Shown here one piece after another: positions 55,218 to 64,000 of a stretch of 64,000 nt of DNA. The notes under the pieces are model-generated. The model saw nothing but the letters and a program-made list of their open reading frames with translations. It did no database searches and was not told the origin of the DNA. The translations under genes were made by a program, and so were the position numbers. The stretch is taken from positions 1-64,000 of the forward strand of contig NZ_JROO01000040.1 in NCBI RefSeq assembly GCF_000826685.1, given 5' to 3'. This stretch comes from Streptomonospora alba (GTDB taxonomy: Bacteria > Actinomycetota > Actinomycetes > Streptosporangiales > Streptosporangiaceae). How positions within the stretch are numbered: position 1 is the first letter of the stretch; each line of letters starts with the position of its first letter.

Positions 55218-56281
55218 GACTCGGCCTGCTCCAGCCTTTCCTTGGTGTCGGCGTCGATGAGCGCCCGAAGGACGCCGTCCAGGCTCCCGTCGAGGACCTG
55301 GTCGAGGTTGTAGGCCTTGTAGCCGACACGGTGATCGGAGATCCGGTTCTCCGGGAAATTGTAGGTGCGGACGCGCTCGGAGCGGTCAACGGTGCGCACC
55401 TGGCTCTTGCGCTCGGCCTCGGCTTCGGCGTCGGCGTTGGCCTGGGCCTCGGCGTAGAGGCGGGACCGCAGGACGCGCATCGCCTGGTCCTTGTTCTGCA
55501 GCTGGCTTTTGCCGTTCTGGCACGAGACCACGAGGCCGCTGGGCAGGTGCGTGATGCGCACCGCGGAGTCGGTGGTGTTGACGCTCTGCCCGCCGGGCCC
55601 CGAGGAGCGGAAGACGTCGATGCGCAGGTCGTTGTCGTGGATCTCGACCTCGACCTCCTCGACCTCGGGCACGACGAGGACGCCGGCGGCCGAGGTGTGG
55701 ATGCGGCCCTGGGACTCGGTGACGGGCACCCGCTGCACGCGGTGGACGCCGCCCTCGAACTTGAGCTGGGGCCACACGCCCGTACCGGGCTCGGGGGTGC
55801 CCTTGTTCTTGAACGCGATGGTGATGTCCTTGTACCCGCCGAGGTCGGAGATCGTGGAGTCGATGACCTCGGTCTTCCACCCCTGGCGCTCGGCGTAGCG
55901 CAGGTACATGCGCACGAGGTCGCTCGCGAACAGTGCGGACTCCTCGCCGCCCTCGCCGGCCTTGACCTCCATGATGATGTTCTTGTCGTCGGCGGGGTCG
56001 CGCGGGATGAGCAGGTGGTGCAGGCGCTCGGTCAGCTCCTCGCGGCTCTCCTCCAGCTGCCGCGCCTCGTCGGCGAAGGCGGGATCCTCGGCCGAAAGCT
56101 CCCGCGCGGTGCCGAGGTCGGACTCGACCTGCATCAGTTCGCGGTAGGCGGCGATGACGGGCGTGAGCTGGGTGTAGCGCTTGCTCAAGGCGCGCGCCTG
56201 CGACTGGTCCGCGTGCACGGCGGGGTCAGCGAGCTGCTGTTCCAGTTCGTAGTACTCGCCCAGAAGGTCGTCCAGCTTCAC
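55214..56281 (-). CDS. prfA: peptide chain release factor 1
   Basis: The 355-residue factor reads UAA and UAG. The catalytic GGQ is in [20 protein letters not shown] (about residues 228-247), and domain 1 and the codon-recognition domain contain [22 protein letters not shown]. PxT-like recognition is in the [14 protein letters not shown] stretch (PVT), the RF1 signature. Length is normal. It follows rpmE at 183 bp and overlaps prmC. Confidence 0.97.
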   Translation of the reverse strand: MKLDDLLGEYYELEQQLADPAVHADQSQARALSKRYTQLTPVIAAYRELMQVESDLGTARELSAEDPAFADEARQLEESREELTERLHHLLIPRDPADDKNIIMEVKAGEGGEESALFASDLVRMYLRYAERQGWKTEVIDSTISDLGGYKDITIAFKNKGTPEPGTGVWPQLKFEGGVHRVQRVPVTESQGRIHTSAAGVLVVPEVEEVEVEIHDNDLRIDVFRSSGPGGQSVNTTDSAVRITHLPSGLVVSCQNGKSQLQNKDQAMRVLRSRLYAEAQANADAEAEAERKSQVRTVDRSERVRTYNFPENRISDHRVGYKAYNLDQVLDGSLDGVLRALIDADTKERLEQAES

Positions 56282-56464
56282 GTTCGAATATCCAGCTTCC
56301 GTCGATGGCCGTCGATGGCGTCGTCGTTGTGGTGTGCGCGTCCGATCCCGCGGAGGCCCGTGGACACGTGCGGCAGCCGGACCGGGGCCCGCCTACGAAC
56401 AGCGGCGCCGGCCGCGCGGCCCGAGATCGTCTCGGACCGCGCGCTCCGACGCCGCGTGCGGAAG

Positions 56465-56680
56465 CTACTTGGCGGTGCGCTTGCCGAAGCGCTTCTCGAA
56501 GCGGGCGACCCGGCCGCCGGTGTCCATGATCTTCTGCTTGCCGGTGTAGAACGGGTGGCAGGCAGAGCAGATGTCGGCCCGGATCTCGCCCGACGCGGCA
56601 GTGCTGCGGGTGGTGAAGGTGTTGCCGCAGGTGCAGGTGACCTGGGTCACGACGTACTCGGGATGGATGTCGGCTTTCAC
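56465..56680 (-). CDS. rpmE: ribosomal protein bL31, zinc-binding type
   Basis: The 71-residue large-subunit protein has the C+ zinc site: Cys in [10 protein letters not shown] (residues about 15-17) and [12 protein letters not shown] (about 36-39). The tail [15 protein letters not shown] is standard. The GTG at 56680 has GGAG 6-7 nt upstream; the longer open frame is not conserved. Zinc-free copies elsewhere are usually under Zur control, this one is the zinc form. Confidence 0.96.
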   Translation of the reverse strand: MKADIHPEYVVTQVTCTCGNTFTTRSTAASGEIRADICSACHPFYTGKQKIMDTGGRVARFEKRFGKRTAK

Positions 56681-56770
56681 GTGGATCTCCTCGCTGTTGG
56701 CGGTCGCCGGGCGCACTCGGCAAGGCGCTGGGCTGCCGTTCCGATGGCGTGAACCGGTACCGCGGCGGTC

Positions 56771-56800
56771 GATATACCAGTTTGCCAGACCTTCAAACAA
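56771..56800 (-). promoter_or_regulatory. candidate rpmE promoter
   Basis: On the minus strand TTGTTT (56795-56800) and TATATC (56771-56776) are separated by 18 bp in a locally AT-rich stretch about 90 bp before the rpmE start. This fits a principal sigma factor promoter. Confidence 0.5.
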
Positions 56801-56938
56801 GAACCGACCAGCGGCTATTCCGGCCGCCGCGGGCGGCGGCCCGGGGAGCACCCGCGCGTGCGGCGCCGGACCGTTCAGCCACCGCGCCCCGGGCACGCGG
56901 CGCGGTGACCGTACCGAGCCGACGGCCTCCGCCCTCCG

Positions 56939-58756
56939 CTAGCGGGTGCCGGTGGGCTCGCGGCCCGGTCCGGTACCGCGGGCCGCGCGGCGCATCAGCA
57001 CCACCAGGGCCGCCAGCGCGCCGAGGATGAGCGCGAGCATGAGCATCCCCGCGTTGAGACCCAGCCCGTACGCCAGCAGGTAGGTGAGCGCACCGGCCGT
57101 CAGCAGATAGTAGGTCAGCGGGATCACGGTCTGGCGGATCAGGTCGCCCTCGCGCCCCACCAGGCCGACGACGGCCGAGGCCGCGACGACGTTGTGCACG
57201 GTGATCATGTTGCCCGCCGCGCCGCCGACCGCCTGGCCGGCCACGACCGTCTCGGGCGCGACCCCGATCTGCTCGCCGGTGGAGAACTGGAACAGCGAGA
57301 ACATCAGGTTGGACACGGTGTTGCTGCCGGCGACGAAGGCACCGAGCGCACCGATCCACGGAGCCAGCGCCGGCCAGCCGCCCCCGGCCGCCGCGGCCGC
57401 GCCGTGGGCGAGGGTGAGCGGCATGCTTTCCATGTCTCCGGCGCTGAACTCCGCGCCGGAGTTGATGAACACCCGCACCAGGGGAACGGCGAAGAGCAGC
57501 GCCACCGCGGCCCCGGCGATCTGGCCGCCGGCCAGGCGCCAGGACGCGGCGATCTGACCGCCGCTCATGCGGTGCAGGGCGTAGGTGACCAGGCAGGCCA
57601 GGATGAAGACCGCCCCGGGCGAGTACAGCGGCTGGACGGCCTCGCCGATGGAGGTGCCGAACAGTTCGTTCGCGCCGAGTTCGATGCCCTGCAGCCACTC
57701 CGGGATGCCCGGGAGGATGCGCGTGGCCACCAGCACTCCGGCCACCAGCAGGTAGGGCGACCAGGCCCGCAGCAGCCCGATGGAGGGCGCACCGCCGGTA
57801 TCCGCGCCCGCCGGGCCGTCGCCGTCGCCGGGGTTGAGCCGGCCGTTCCAGCGCGCGGGCCAGCTCTCGCGCGGCCCGAAGTCCCACGTGGTCTTGGGCA
57901 GCAGGAATCCGCGCCGCGCGGCGGTGACGACGATCAGCAGGCCGGTGAGGCCGCCCAGCAGCGAGGTGAACTCCACCCCGAGGAAGGCGTTGAAGAGCAC
58001 CGAGGGGACCGTCAGGGCGAAGGCGGCGAACAGGGCGAAGGGCCAGACCTGCAGGCCGTCGGCGAAGCGGCGGCGCTCGCCGTAGAAGCCGCACAGCAGG
58101 CAGCACATGAACAGCGGGATGAGCGTGCCGACGATGCCGTGCACGACCGCGGTCTGCAGTCCGATCCGCTCGACGAGCTCGGGCACGCTCAGGCCCAGCT
58201 CCTGCGCCCGCTGCTCGACCGCCGCCGAGCCGGCAAGACCGCCGTCGACGCCGACGAGGATGGGGGTGCCCACGGCGCCGAAGCTGACCGGGGTGCTCTG
58301 GATGATCAGGCCGACCATGACGGCGGCCATGGCGGGGAAGCCGAGCGCGAGCAGCAGCGGCGCGACGATGGCCGCGGGGGTGCCGAAGCCGGAGGCCCCC
58401 TCGATGAACGCGCCGAACAACCATCCGATGATGATCGCCTGGATGCGGCGGTCGGCGCTGATGCCGGTGAAGGTGGCGCGGATGGTGTGGATGGCCCCGC
58501 TCTTGGTGAGGGTCGCCAACAGCAGAAGGGCGCCGAAGATGATGTAGAGCAGACCGACGGCGAGGATGAGCCCTTGCACCGTGGAGGCGGCTACGGCGGC
58601 CCACTCCATCTGCCACACAGTCACGCCCACAAGCACGACCACCGCGTAGCCGGCGGGCATCGCGTACTTGGCGGGCAGGCGGAATCCGACCAGCAGGACA
58701 CCGACCACCAGGATCGGCGCGATGGCGAACAGGCTGAGGAGGGGGAGGCTGTCCAT
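56939..58756 (-). CDS. lctP: L-lactate permease family transporter
   Basis: The 605-residue LctP-family proton symporter (TC 2.A.14) has about 13 or 14 transmembrane helices. Conserved segments include [30 protein letters not shown] (about residues 110-139), [39 protein letters not shown] and [18 protein letters not shown]. It takes up lactate or glycolate. The ATG at 58756 has GGGAG 8-9 nt upstream. No lactate dehydrogenase operon adjoins it. It breaks the rho-rpmE adjacency found in mycobacteria. Confidence 0.93.
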   Translation of the reverse strand: MDSLPLLSLFAIAPILVVGVLLVGFRLPAKYAMPAGYAVVVLVGVTVWQMEWAAVAASTVQGLILAVGLLYIIFGALLLLATLTKSGAIHTIRATFTGISADRRIQAIIIGWLFGAFIEGASGFGTPAAIVAPLLLALGFPAMAAVMVGLIIQSTPVSFGAVGTPILVGVDGGLAGSAAVEQRAQELGLSVPELVERIGLQTAVVHGIVGTLIPLFMCCLLCGFYGERRRFADGLQVWPFALFAAFALTVPSVLFNAFLGVEFTSLLGGLTGLLIVVTAARRGFLLPKTTWDFGPRESWPARWNGRLNPGDGDGPAGADTGGAPSIGLLRAWSPYLLVAGVLVATRILPGIPEWLQGIELGANELFGTSIGEAVQPLYSPGAVFILACLVTYALHRMSGGQIAASWRLAGGQIAGAAVALLFAVPLVRVFINSGAEFSAGDMESMPLTLAHGAAAAAGGGWPALAPWIGALGAFVAGSNTVSNLMFSLFQFSTGEQIGVAPETVVAGQAVGGAAGNMITVHNVVAASAVVGLVGREGDLIRQTVIPLTYYLLTAGALTYLLAYGLGLNAGMLMLALILGALAALVVLMRRAARGTGPGREPTGTR

Positions 58757-58934
58757 CCGCTTGTCTCCCGGGGGTGGAGTACACGGTATGCAGTACGCCG
58801 TGAACCCTAGATCACATCGTCCCACCGGGTAAAGGCGGAAATGCGGACGGAAACGGACTACCGCAGGCCATCCGCATCACACGGATTCACACCCGCCGCG
58901 CACGGCAGGGCCGATCGCGTCGAGGGCGCACACG

Positions 58935-58975
58935 ACAGGCGCCGCCCCCCGGCCCGGCCGGGGGGCGGCGCCTGT
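58935..58975 (-). terminator. very strong hairpin downstream of rho
   Basis: An 18-bp perfect stem (58935-58952 and 58958-58975) with a 5-nt loop lies 69 bp past the rho stop on the minus strand, before the permease gene. Confidence 0.8.
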
Positions 58976-59043
58976 ACTCAGGAGCGCTGCGCCTACGGCG
59001 GTGCCGCGACCGCCGGGGCCGTCCTCGGCGTCGCCGAAGGAGG

Positions 59044-61128
59044 CTAGGACCGCCGCTGGGCGCCCTCGGTCTCGTTGGCTCCGCCGACCGTGGTCTTCTG
59101 CACCTGCAGCAGGAACTCGGTGTTGCTCTGCGTGTCCTTCATCCGCTCCAAGAGCAGTTCCAGCGCCTGCTGGGTGTCGAGGGCCTGCAGCACGCGGCGG
59201 AGCTTCCAGATGATGTTGAGCTCCTCGCCCGACATCAGGATCTCCTCCTTGCGGGTGCTGGAGGAGATGACGTCGACCGCGGGGAAGACGCGCTTGTCGG
59301 CCAGGGACCGGCTGAGCTTGAGCTCCATGTTGCCGGTGCCCTTGAACTCCTCGAAGATGACCTCGTCCATCCGCGAGCCGGTCTCGACCAGCGCGGTGGC
59401 CAGGATCGTCAGGGAGCCGCCGTTCTCGATGTTGCGGGCGGCACCGAAGAACCGCTTGGGCGGGTACAGCGCCGTGGAGTCGACACCGCCGGAGAGGATG
59501 CGCCCGCTCGCCGGGGCGGCGAGGTTGTAGGCGCGCCCGAGCCGGGTGATCGAGTCGAGCAGGACCACCACGTCCAAGCCCATCTCGACCAGCCGCTTGG
59601 CGCGGTCGATCGCGAGCTCGGCCACCGTTGTGTGGTCCTCGGCCGGGCGGTCGAAGGTCGAGTGGATGACCTCGCCCTTGACCGTGCGCTGCATGTCGGT
59701 GACCTCTTCCGGCCGCTCGTCGACGAGCACGACCATCAGGTGGGTCTCCGGGTTGTTCTCCGTGATCGCGTTGGCGACCGACTGCAGCACCATGGTCTTG
59801 CCGGCCTTGGGCGGCGAGACGATGAGCCCGCGCTGGCCCTTGCCGATCGGCGCCACGAGGTCGATGATCCGCGTGGTCAGGATGTTGGGCTCGGTCTCCA
59901 GGCGGAGCCGGTCCTGCGGGTACAGCGGCACCAGCTTGGAGAACTCCTGGCGGTTGCGCGCCTGCTCCGGAGTCATCCCGTTGATGGTGTCCAGGCGCAC
60001 CAGCGCGTTGAACTTCTCGCGCCGCTCGCCCTCGCGCGGTTGGCGCACCGCGCCCGTGATGGCGTCGCCCTTGCGCAGTCCGTTCTTGCGCACCTGGGCC
60101 AAGGAGACGTAGACGTCGTTGGCGCCGGGCAGGTAGCCGGTGGTGCGGACGAACGCGTAGTTGTCCAGGATGTCCAGTATGCCGGCGACCGGCAGCAGCA
60201 CATCGTCGTCGCTGACGACGGGCTCGGTGTCCGGGCGGTCGCGGCGCCGGTCGCGGCGGTCCCGGCGGCGCCCGCGGCGGCGGTTGCCGCCGAAGTCCTC
60301 GTCGCCGCCTCCGCCGCGGTTTCCGCCGCCGCCTTGCTGCTGGCCGCCGTCCTGGCCCTGCTGCTGTTGCTGCTGGTTGTCGCCGCCGCCGGAGTCGTCG
60401 CGGTTCGCGCCGCGGTTGCGCCGGTTGCGCTGGCGCTCACGGCCGCCGCCCTGGCCGCCTTGGCCGGGCTGGCCGCCGCCCTGCCCGGACTGGCCGCCTT
60501 GGCCGCCCTGGGAGTCGGACTTCTGGGAGTTGGATGTCTTCGTCACGCTACTCGCGGGGGTCGAGGGGTCGGTACCGTCCGAGGGCCGGTTCTGGTCTGT
60601 GGAGTCCTCACCGCGCTTGCGCGGGGACCGGCGGCTGCGGGCCGGCTTCTCGGAGCGGTCGGCCTGTGTGGACTCGGAGCCGTTCCCGCCCTGCTCGGCC
60701 TTGGGCGATTCGGCTTTGGCCGGCTCGGCCTTGGCGGGCTCGGCCTTGGCCGCGGGCGCACTCTGCCCTGCGTCGTCCTGCGTGTCCTGCTGCCCGGCGC
60801 CCTTCTCGGGACGGTCCCCGGTCTGCTTGGCCCCACCCTCGGACTGCGGCGCGGACACAGGGCCGCCCTGCTTCGCCTCGATGGCGCCGATGATGTCGTT
60901 CTTGCGCATCCGCCCCGTGCCCGTAATACCCAGACTCGACGCCAGCCGCTGCAGTTCGGTCAGCTTCAGCGCCGACAGACCGGTACCGCCGGAGCGGCTG
61001 GGAGACCGGGACTGCGTGCTCTTTCTGGACGAGGTCGCGGCGTCGCCGGCATCCGCAGCGGACGCGGTCGTCTCCTGCTGCTGCTTGCTGACCGCCGCGT
61101 CCGTGTGGAGTTCGGTGGTGTCGCTCAC
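59044..61128 (-). CDS. rho: transcription termination factor Rho
   Basis: The 694-residue hexameric RNA helicase ends transcription of untranslated RNA. A Rho N-terminal domain (about residues 50-85; LSALKLTELQRLASSLGITG) is followed by about 220 residues of low-complexity insert: Lys/Ala/Glu/Pro repeats (AEPAKAEPAKAESPKAE), then Gly/Gln- and Arg-rich stretches. The OB fold has YAFVRTTGYLPGANDVYVS, Walker A is SPPKAGKTMVLQ and the R-loop region is RLGRAYN. Such inserts are typical of actinobacterial Rho and add RNA affinity. Confidence 0.96.
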   Translation of the reverse strand: MSDTTELHTDAAVSKQQQETTASAADAGDAATSSRKSTQSRSPSRSGGTGLSALKLTELQRLASSLGITGTGRMRKNDIIGAIEAKQGGPVSAPQSEGGAKQTGDRPEKGAGQQDTQDDAGQSAPAAKAEPAKAEPAKAESPKAEQGGNGSESTQADRSEKPARSRRSPRKRGEDSTDQNRPSDGTDPSTPASSVTKTSNSQKSDSQGGQGGQSGQGGGQPGQGGQGGGRERQRNRRNRGANRDDSGGGDNQQQQQQGQDGGQQQGGGGNRGGGGDEDFGGNRRRGRRRDRRDRRRDRPDTEPVVSDDDVLLPVAGILDILDNYAFVRTTGYLPGANDVYVSLAQVRKNGLRKGDAITGAVRQPREGERREKFNALVRLDTINGMTPEQARNRQEFSKLVPLYPQDRLRLETEPNILTTRIIDLVAPIGKGQRGLIVSPPKAGKTMVLQSVANAITENNPETHLMVVLVDERPEEVTDMQRTVKGEVIHSTFDRPAEDHTTVAELAIDRAKRLVEMGLDVVVLLDSITRLGRAYNLAAPASGRILSGGVDSTALYPPKRFFGAARNIENGGSLTILATALVETGSRMDEVIFEEFKGTGNMELKLSRSLADKRVFPAVDVISSSTRKEEILMSGEELNIIWKLRRVLQALDTQQALELLLERMKDTQSNTEFLLQVQKTTVGGANETEGAQRRS

Positions 61129-61558
61129 TAAGGGTCCTTCCCAAGGAGCGGGCTCTGGCCGTCATCGTGTCGCTGACGGCCGGCCCGGTGGTGCGAACCG
61201 GCGGGGGCCGGGTCGGGCATGCCCCACGCGGATGTGTCGGGAACCGTGGATCCCTACCCGATCGCGGCGGGCTCTGGGTACAGCCAGGCGTGAGGGCGAT
61301 GAGTCCGGTAGTGCCGCCCGTGAACCATTCTGCCGCCCTCGGCGGGCGAGTCGGCGGCACACTCAGGGTGGACGGATTCACGGGAGCGCCGCGAACTCAG
61401 CACAGTGTGGACCGCGTGCAGTGGTCGCATGGCCAAGACCACGTACACCTTGGACGCGGAAAACACTGTGGCGGATGAGCACACGCCCCGGATCGGGGCA
61501 TCTGGTGCTTCACCCAGCCTAACATCACCGGAGCCCACAGCTATTCCTTGACACAGGT
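61129..61558 (-). promoter_or_regulatory. rho upstream region with probable long leader
   Basis: 430 bp between the thrB stop and the rho ATG, without a gene. The best promoter-like element on the minus strand is TAGGCT (61516-61521) in GATGTTAGGCTGG. If used, the rho leader would be about 380 nt, room for autogenous control. A TTGACA occurs on the plus strand (61549-61554) but faces no gene. Confidence 0.35.
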
Positions 61559-62557
61559 CTATGAACGGGGAGTTTCGATCCACGCTCCTGCCGGATCGAT
61601 GGCTAAGGGGCGTATGTGCCAATGCTTACCCGTTCGCCGTTGGACTGAATCAACCAGGTCGTCACTGATTTGCGCAACATCCGGCGTTTCCGGGGATGAG
61701 GAAACGCCGCCTGCACGCCCCGCGTCGACCAGGACGAGCACGGTGGGACCGGCCCCGGAGACCACCGCCGGCAAGCCCTCGTCGCGCAGCTCGCGGGCGA
61801 TGCGCAGACTCTCCGGCATAGCGGGCCGACGGTACTGCTCGTGCAGGCGGTCCTCGGTCGCCTCCAGAAGCAGCTCGGGGTGGCCGGAAACGGCCGCGAC
61901 CAGCAGCGCTGCGCGCCCTGCCGTGAACGCCGCGTCGGCGTGCGGAACCGTCCCCGGCAGCAGGCCGCGCGCCTGCTCGGTCGACAGCCGTTCGTCGGGG
62001 ATGCACACGAGCGGCCTCAGCCGCGCTGAAGGCGCCACGCCTGTCGCCCGCCAGCCCTCGGCCGAGCGCCAGGCGACGGTGAACCCGCCGTAGACGCAGG
62101 GCGCCACGTTGTCGGGATGGCCCTCGATCTCCGCCGCCAGCCGGAACACGCGGTCGCGGTCCAGGGACAGGTGCGCCGGATCCTGCCCGCTCAGCAGCGC
62201 GGTCGCGGCGCTGACGCCGGTGACGATGGCCGAGGCCGACGAACCCATTCCGCGCCCGTGCGGGATGCGGTTGGTGCAGCGCAGGTGCAGCCCGGGAAGC
62301 GGCTCTCCCGCCTCCTCGAAGACCGCCCGCATCGCGCGCACGATCAGGTGCGAGGAGTCCCGCGGAACCTCCCCCGCCCCCTCGCCCTCCACGTCGACGA
62401 CCAGATCGCCGTCCCCTGTGATCCGGACGTCGGCCTCATCGTGCAGCCCCAGGGCCAGCCCGAGCGAGTCGAATCCGGGACCGAGGTTGGCACTGGTGGC
62501 GGGGGTGCGCACATGCACCCCGCTCAGATGCACCCCGGCGGGGAGCGATTGGGACAT
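61559..62557 (-). CDS. thrB: homoserine kinase
   Basis: The 332-residue GHMP kinase phosphorylates homoserine on the way to threonine. The N-terminal VRTPATSANLGPGFDSLGLALGL (about residues 16-38), the ATP loop IPHGRGMGSSASAIVTG (about 98-114) and the C-terminal AVVSGAGPTVLVLVD are all present. The C-terminal 40 residues after that are less conserved. It is followed by rho and preceded by thrC on the same strand, as in M. tuberculosis. Confidence 0.96.
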   Translation of the reverse strand: MSQSLPAGVHLSGVHVRTPATSANLGPGFDSLGLALGLHDEADVRITGDGDLVVDVEGEGAGEVPRDSSHLIVRAMRAVFEEAGEPLPGLHLRCTNRIPHGRGMGSSASAIVTGVSAATALLSGQDPAHLSLDRDRVFRLAAEIEGHPDNVAPCVYGGFTVAWRSAEGWRATGVAPSARLRPLVCIPDERLSTEQARGLLPGTVPHADAAFTAGRAALLVAAVSGHPELLLEATEDRLHEQYRRPAMPESLRIARELRDEGLPAVVSGAGPTVLVLVDAGRAGGVSSSPETPDVAQISDDLVDSVQRRTGKHWHIRPLAIDPAGAWIETPRS

Positions 62558-62825
62558 GCGGATGCTCTTTCCTTGACTTCTCTTCCTGCTGAAGCGCGAA
62601 GATTCTTCCCTCGCGGGTCGAGTCCTCTACTTCATCGCCAACCGCCGACCCGAGTCGACGGCGAGGGACGCGGCGCCGCCCACCGGTCTTGCACCGGCTC
62701 CACGTGCAACCGGTCGACGAGCCCCGTGGCGGAGGATCGTCGAGTACCGCCTGCTTCGCAGGAGTCCGCTTCCCGCCCCCGCCCAGTGCGGCGCACGGCC
62801 GCCGCTGCGCAGCGGCGCCGCGGGC

Positions 62826-63890
62826 TCAGACCAGGCCCAGCGCCGAAGCCGCCGTGGGAGCGTCGACGGGCACTGTCGTGGCCGCCGAGGCTCCGGCCAG
62901 CGCCCAGTCGGGGTCCTTGAGGCCGTTTCCGGTCACGGTGCACACCACGCGCGTGCCGCGCGCGATATGGCCGGTCTCGACCGCTTGGAGGAGCCCGGCG
63001 ACGCTCGCGGCGGAGGCGAGCTCGACGAAGACGCCCTCCTCGGCGGCGAGCATGCGGTAGGCGGCCAGGATCTTGCGGTCGGTGACCGAGTCGATGCGGC
63101 CGCCGGACTCGTCGCGCGCCTGCTCGGCGTAGACCCACGAAGCGGGGTTGCCGATGCGGATGGCGGTGGCGATGGTGCGCGGGTGCTCGACGGGCGCGCC
63201 GTTGACGATCGGCGCCGACCCGCTGGACTGGAAACCGAACATGCGCGGCGCGACGGTGGATGCGCCGTCGTCGGCGTACTCGCGGTAACCCATCCAGTAG
63301 GCGCTGATGTTGCCGGCGTTGCCCACCGGCAGGCAGTGCACCTCGGGGGCGTCGCCGAGCGCGTCGACGACCTCGAAGGCCGCGGTCTTCTGCCCCTGCA
63401 GCCGGTAGGGGTTGACCGAGTTCACCAGCGCGACCGGGTAGTCCACCGACAGCTTGCGGGCGAGTTCGAGGCAGTCGTCGAAGTTGCCGTCGACCTGCAG
63501 CAGCTTCGCGCCGTGCACCAGTGCCTGGGCCAGTTTGCCCATGGCGATCTTGCCTTGGGGCACGAGCACCGCGCAGGTCATGCCCGCGCGCACGGCGTAG
63601 GCGGCCGCGCTGGCGCTGGTGTTTCCGGTGGAGGCGCAGATGACGGCCTTGGCGCCGTCCTCGGCCGCCTTGGTGATGGCCATCGTCATGCCCCGGTCCT
63701 TGAAGGACCCTGTGGGGTTGAGGCCCTCGACCTTGAGGAACACCTCGCACCCCGTCAGCTCGGAGACGCGCCTGGCCGGAACGAGCGGGGTTCCGCCCTC
63801 GTTCAGGGTGACGACCGAGGTGTTCGCTGTAACGGGAAGACGGTCGCGGTACTCCTCGACGACTCCCCGCCACGCCCGTGCCATGCTCAC
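62826..63890 (-). CDS. thrC: threonine synthase
   Basis: The 354-residue fold-type II PLP enzyme converts O-phosphohomoserine to threonine. The PLP Lys is in [16 protein letters not shown] (about residue 63), and [14 protein letters not shown] and the phosphate loop [13 protein letters not shown] follow. The compact class matches actinobacterial ThrC. The GTG at 63890 is preferred because AAAGGG lies 7 nt upstream; ATG at 63884 is the alternative. A homoserine dehydrogenase gene probably lies just beyond the window's right edge. Confidence 0.95.
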   Translation of the reverse strand: MSMARAWRGVVEEYRDRLPVTANTSVVTLNEGGTPLVPARRVSELTGCEVFLKVEGLNPTGSFKDRGMTMAITKAAEDGAKAVICASTGNTSASAAAYAVRAGMTCAVLVPQGKIAMGKLAQALVHGAKLLQVDGNFDDCLELARKLSVDYPVALVNSVNPYRLQGQKTAAFEVVDALGDAPEVHCLPVGNAGNISAYWMGYREYADDGASTVAPRMFGFQSSGSAPIVNGAPVEHPRTIATAIRIGNPASWVYAEQARDESGGRIDSVTDRKILAAYRMLAAEEGVFVELASAASVAGLLQAVETGHIARGTRVVCTVTGNGLKDPDWALAGASAATTVPVDAPTAASALGLV

Positions 63891-64000
63891 GACAGGGCCC
63901 TTTCGAGAGAAACGGGTGGATGCATTAGCCGATGCCGCGGACGAGGGCACGCCCCGATGCGCGGTGCCCCTGCGGATGTGTGCGGCAGCCGCGGCCCACG

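Noticed and set aside
61549-61554. TTGACA on the plus strand near the thrB stop
   Set aside because: A plus-strand promoter here would read into the thrB antisense strand, where no plus-strand gene exists.

Overview
The window is chromosomal DNA from a high-GC actinomycete. Gene content and order match two conserved actinobacterial neighbourhoods, recalled from memory rather than searched: Mycobacterium tuberculosis Rv1295-Rv1341 (thrC, thrB, rho, rpmE, prfA, prmC, sua5, wecA, atp operon, DUF2550, cobalamin adenosyltransferase, nucS, epimerase, thiolase, thioredoxin-TPR, pncB, clpS, DUF2017, mec, cysO, cysM, cAMP phosphodiesterase-like MBL, rph, rdgB) and Streptomyces coelicolor about SCO5367-SCO5419 (atp, nucS, SCO5389 family, filP, epimerase, thiolase, meaB, marR, icmA, thioredoxin-TPR). 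A mycelial member of Streptosporangiales, perhaps Nocardiopsaceae, is my best guess. I see no mobile element, CRISPR array, rRNA or tRNA.

Region 1-13.3 kb. After a gene-free 0.5 kb edge come rph-rdgB (minus), a lipoprotein, an MBL phosphodiesterase-like gene, a thioesterase, the protein-bound cysteine synthesis set mec-cysO-cysM, DUF2017 and clpS. NAD salvage genes pncB and pncA read the other way. An FkbM methyltransferase, trpS and a secreted M43 metalloprotease follow.

Region 13.4-26.1 kb. This holds an SF2 helicase, sortase E with a 57-residue membrane protein, DUF3039, YqgE, ACT-domain malic enzyme, a cytidylate-kinase-like NTPase, a CnoX-like thioredoxin-TPR protein and icmA. Next is a tandem pair of 415-residue paralogues with an apparent winged helix plus TPR-like repeats, which is the least explained part of the window.

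Region 26.1-43.4 kb. MarR is divergent from a secreted CBM2-GH18 chitinase. Acyl-CoA metabolism follows: meaB, thiolase, methylmalonyl-CoA epimerase and 3-hydroxybutyryl-CoA dehydrogenase. Also here are filP (polar growth cytoskeleton), nucS (mismatch repair), a secreted M28 peptidase and pduO-type cobalamin adenosyltransferase. icmA, meaB, the epimerase and pduO form a B12/branched acyl-CoA theme spread over 20 kb.

Region 43.4-64 kb. The complete F1Fo ATP synthase operon (atpIZ-like, B, E, F, H, A, G, D, C) lies on the minus strand. Upstream on the same strand are wecA, sua5, prmC-prfA, rpmE, an L-lactate permease, rho, thrB and thrC.

Regulation visible in the sequence: six genes (rph, pncB, icmA, marR, nucS, pduO) have a TAnnnT -10-like hexamer 6-8 nt before the start codon and look leaderless. 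Strong hairpin terminators close several units. Palindromes precede icmA, the chitinase, filP, nucS and the MBL gene.
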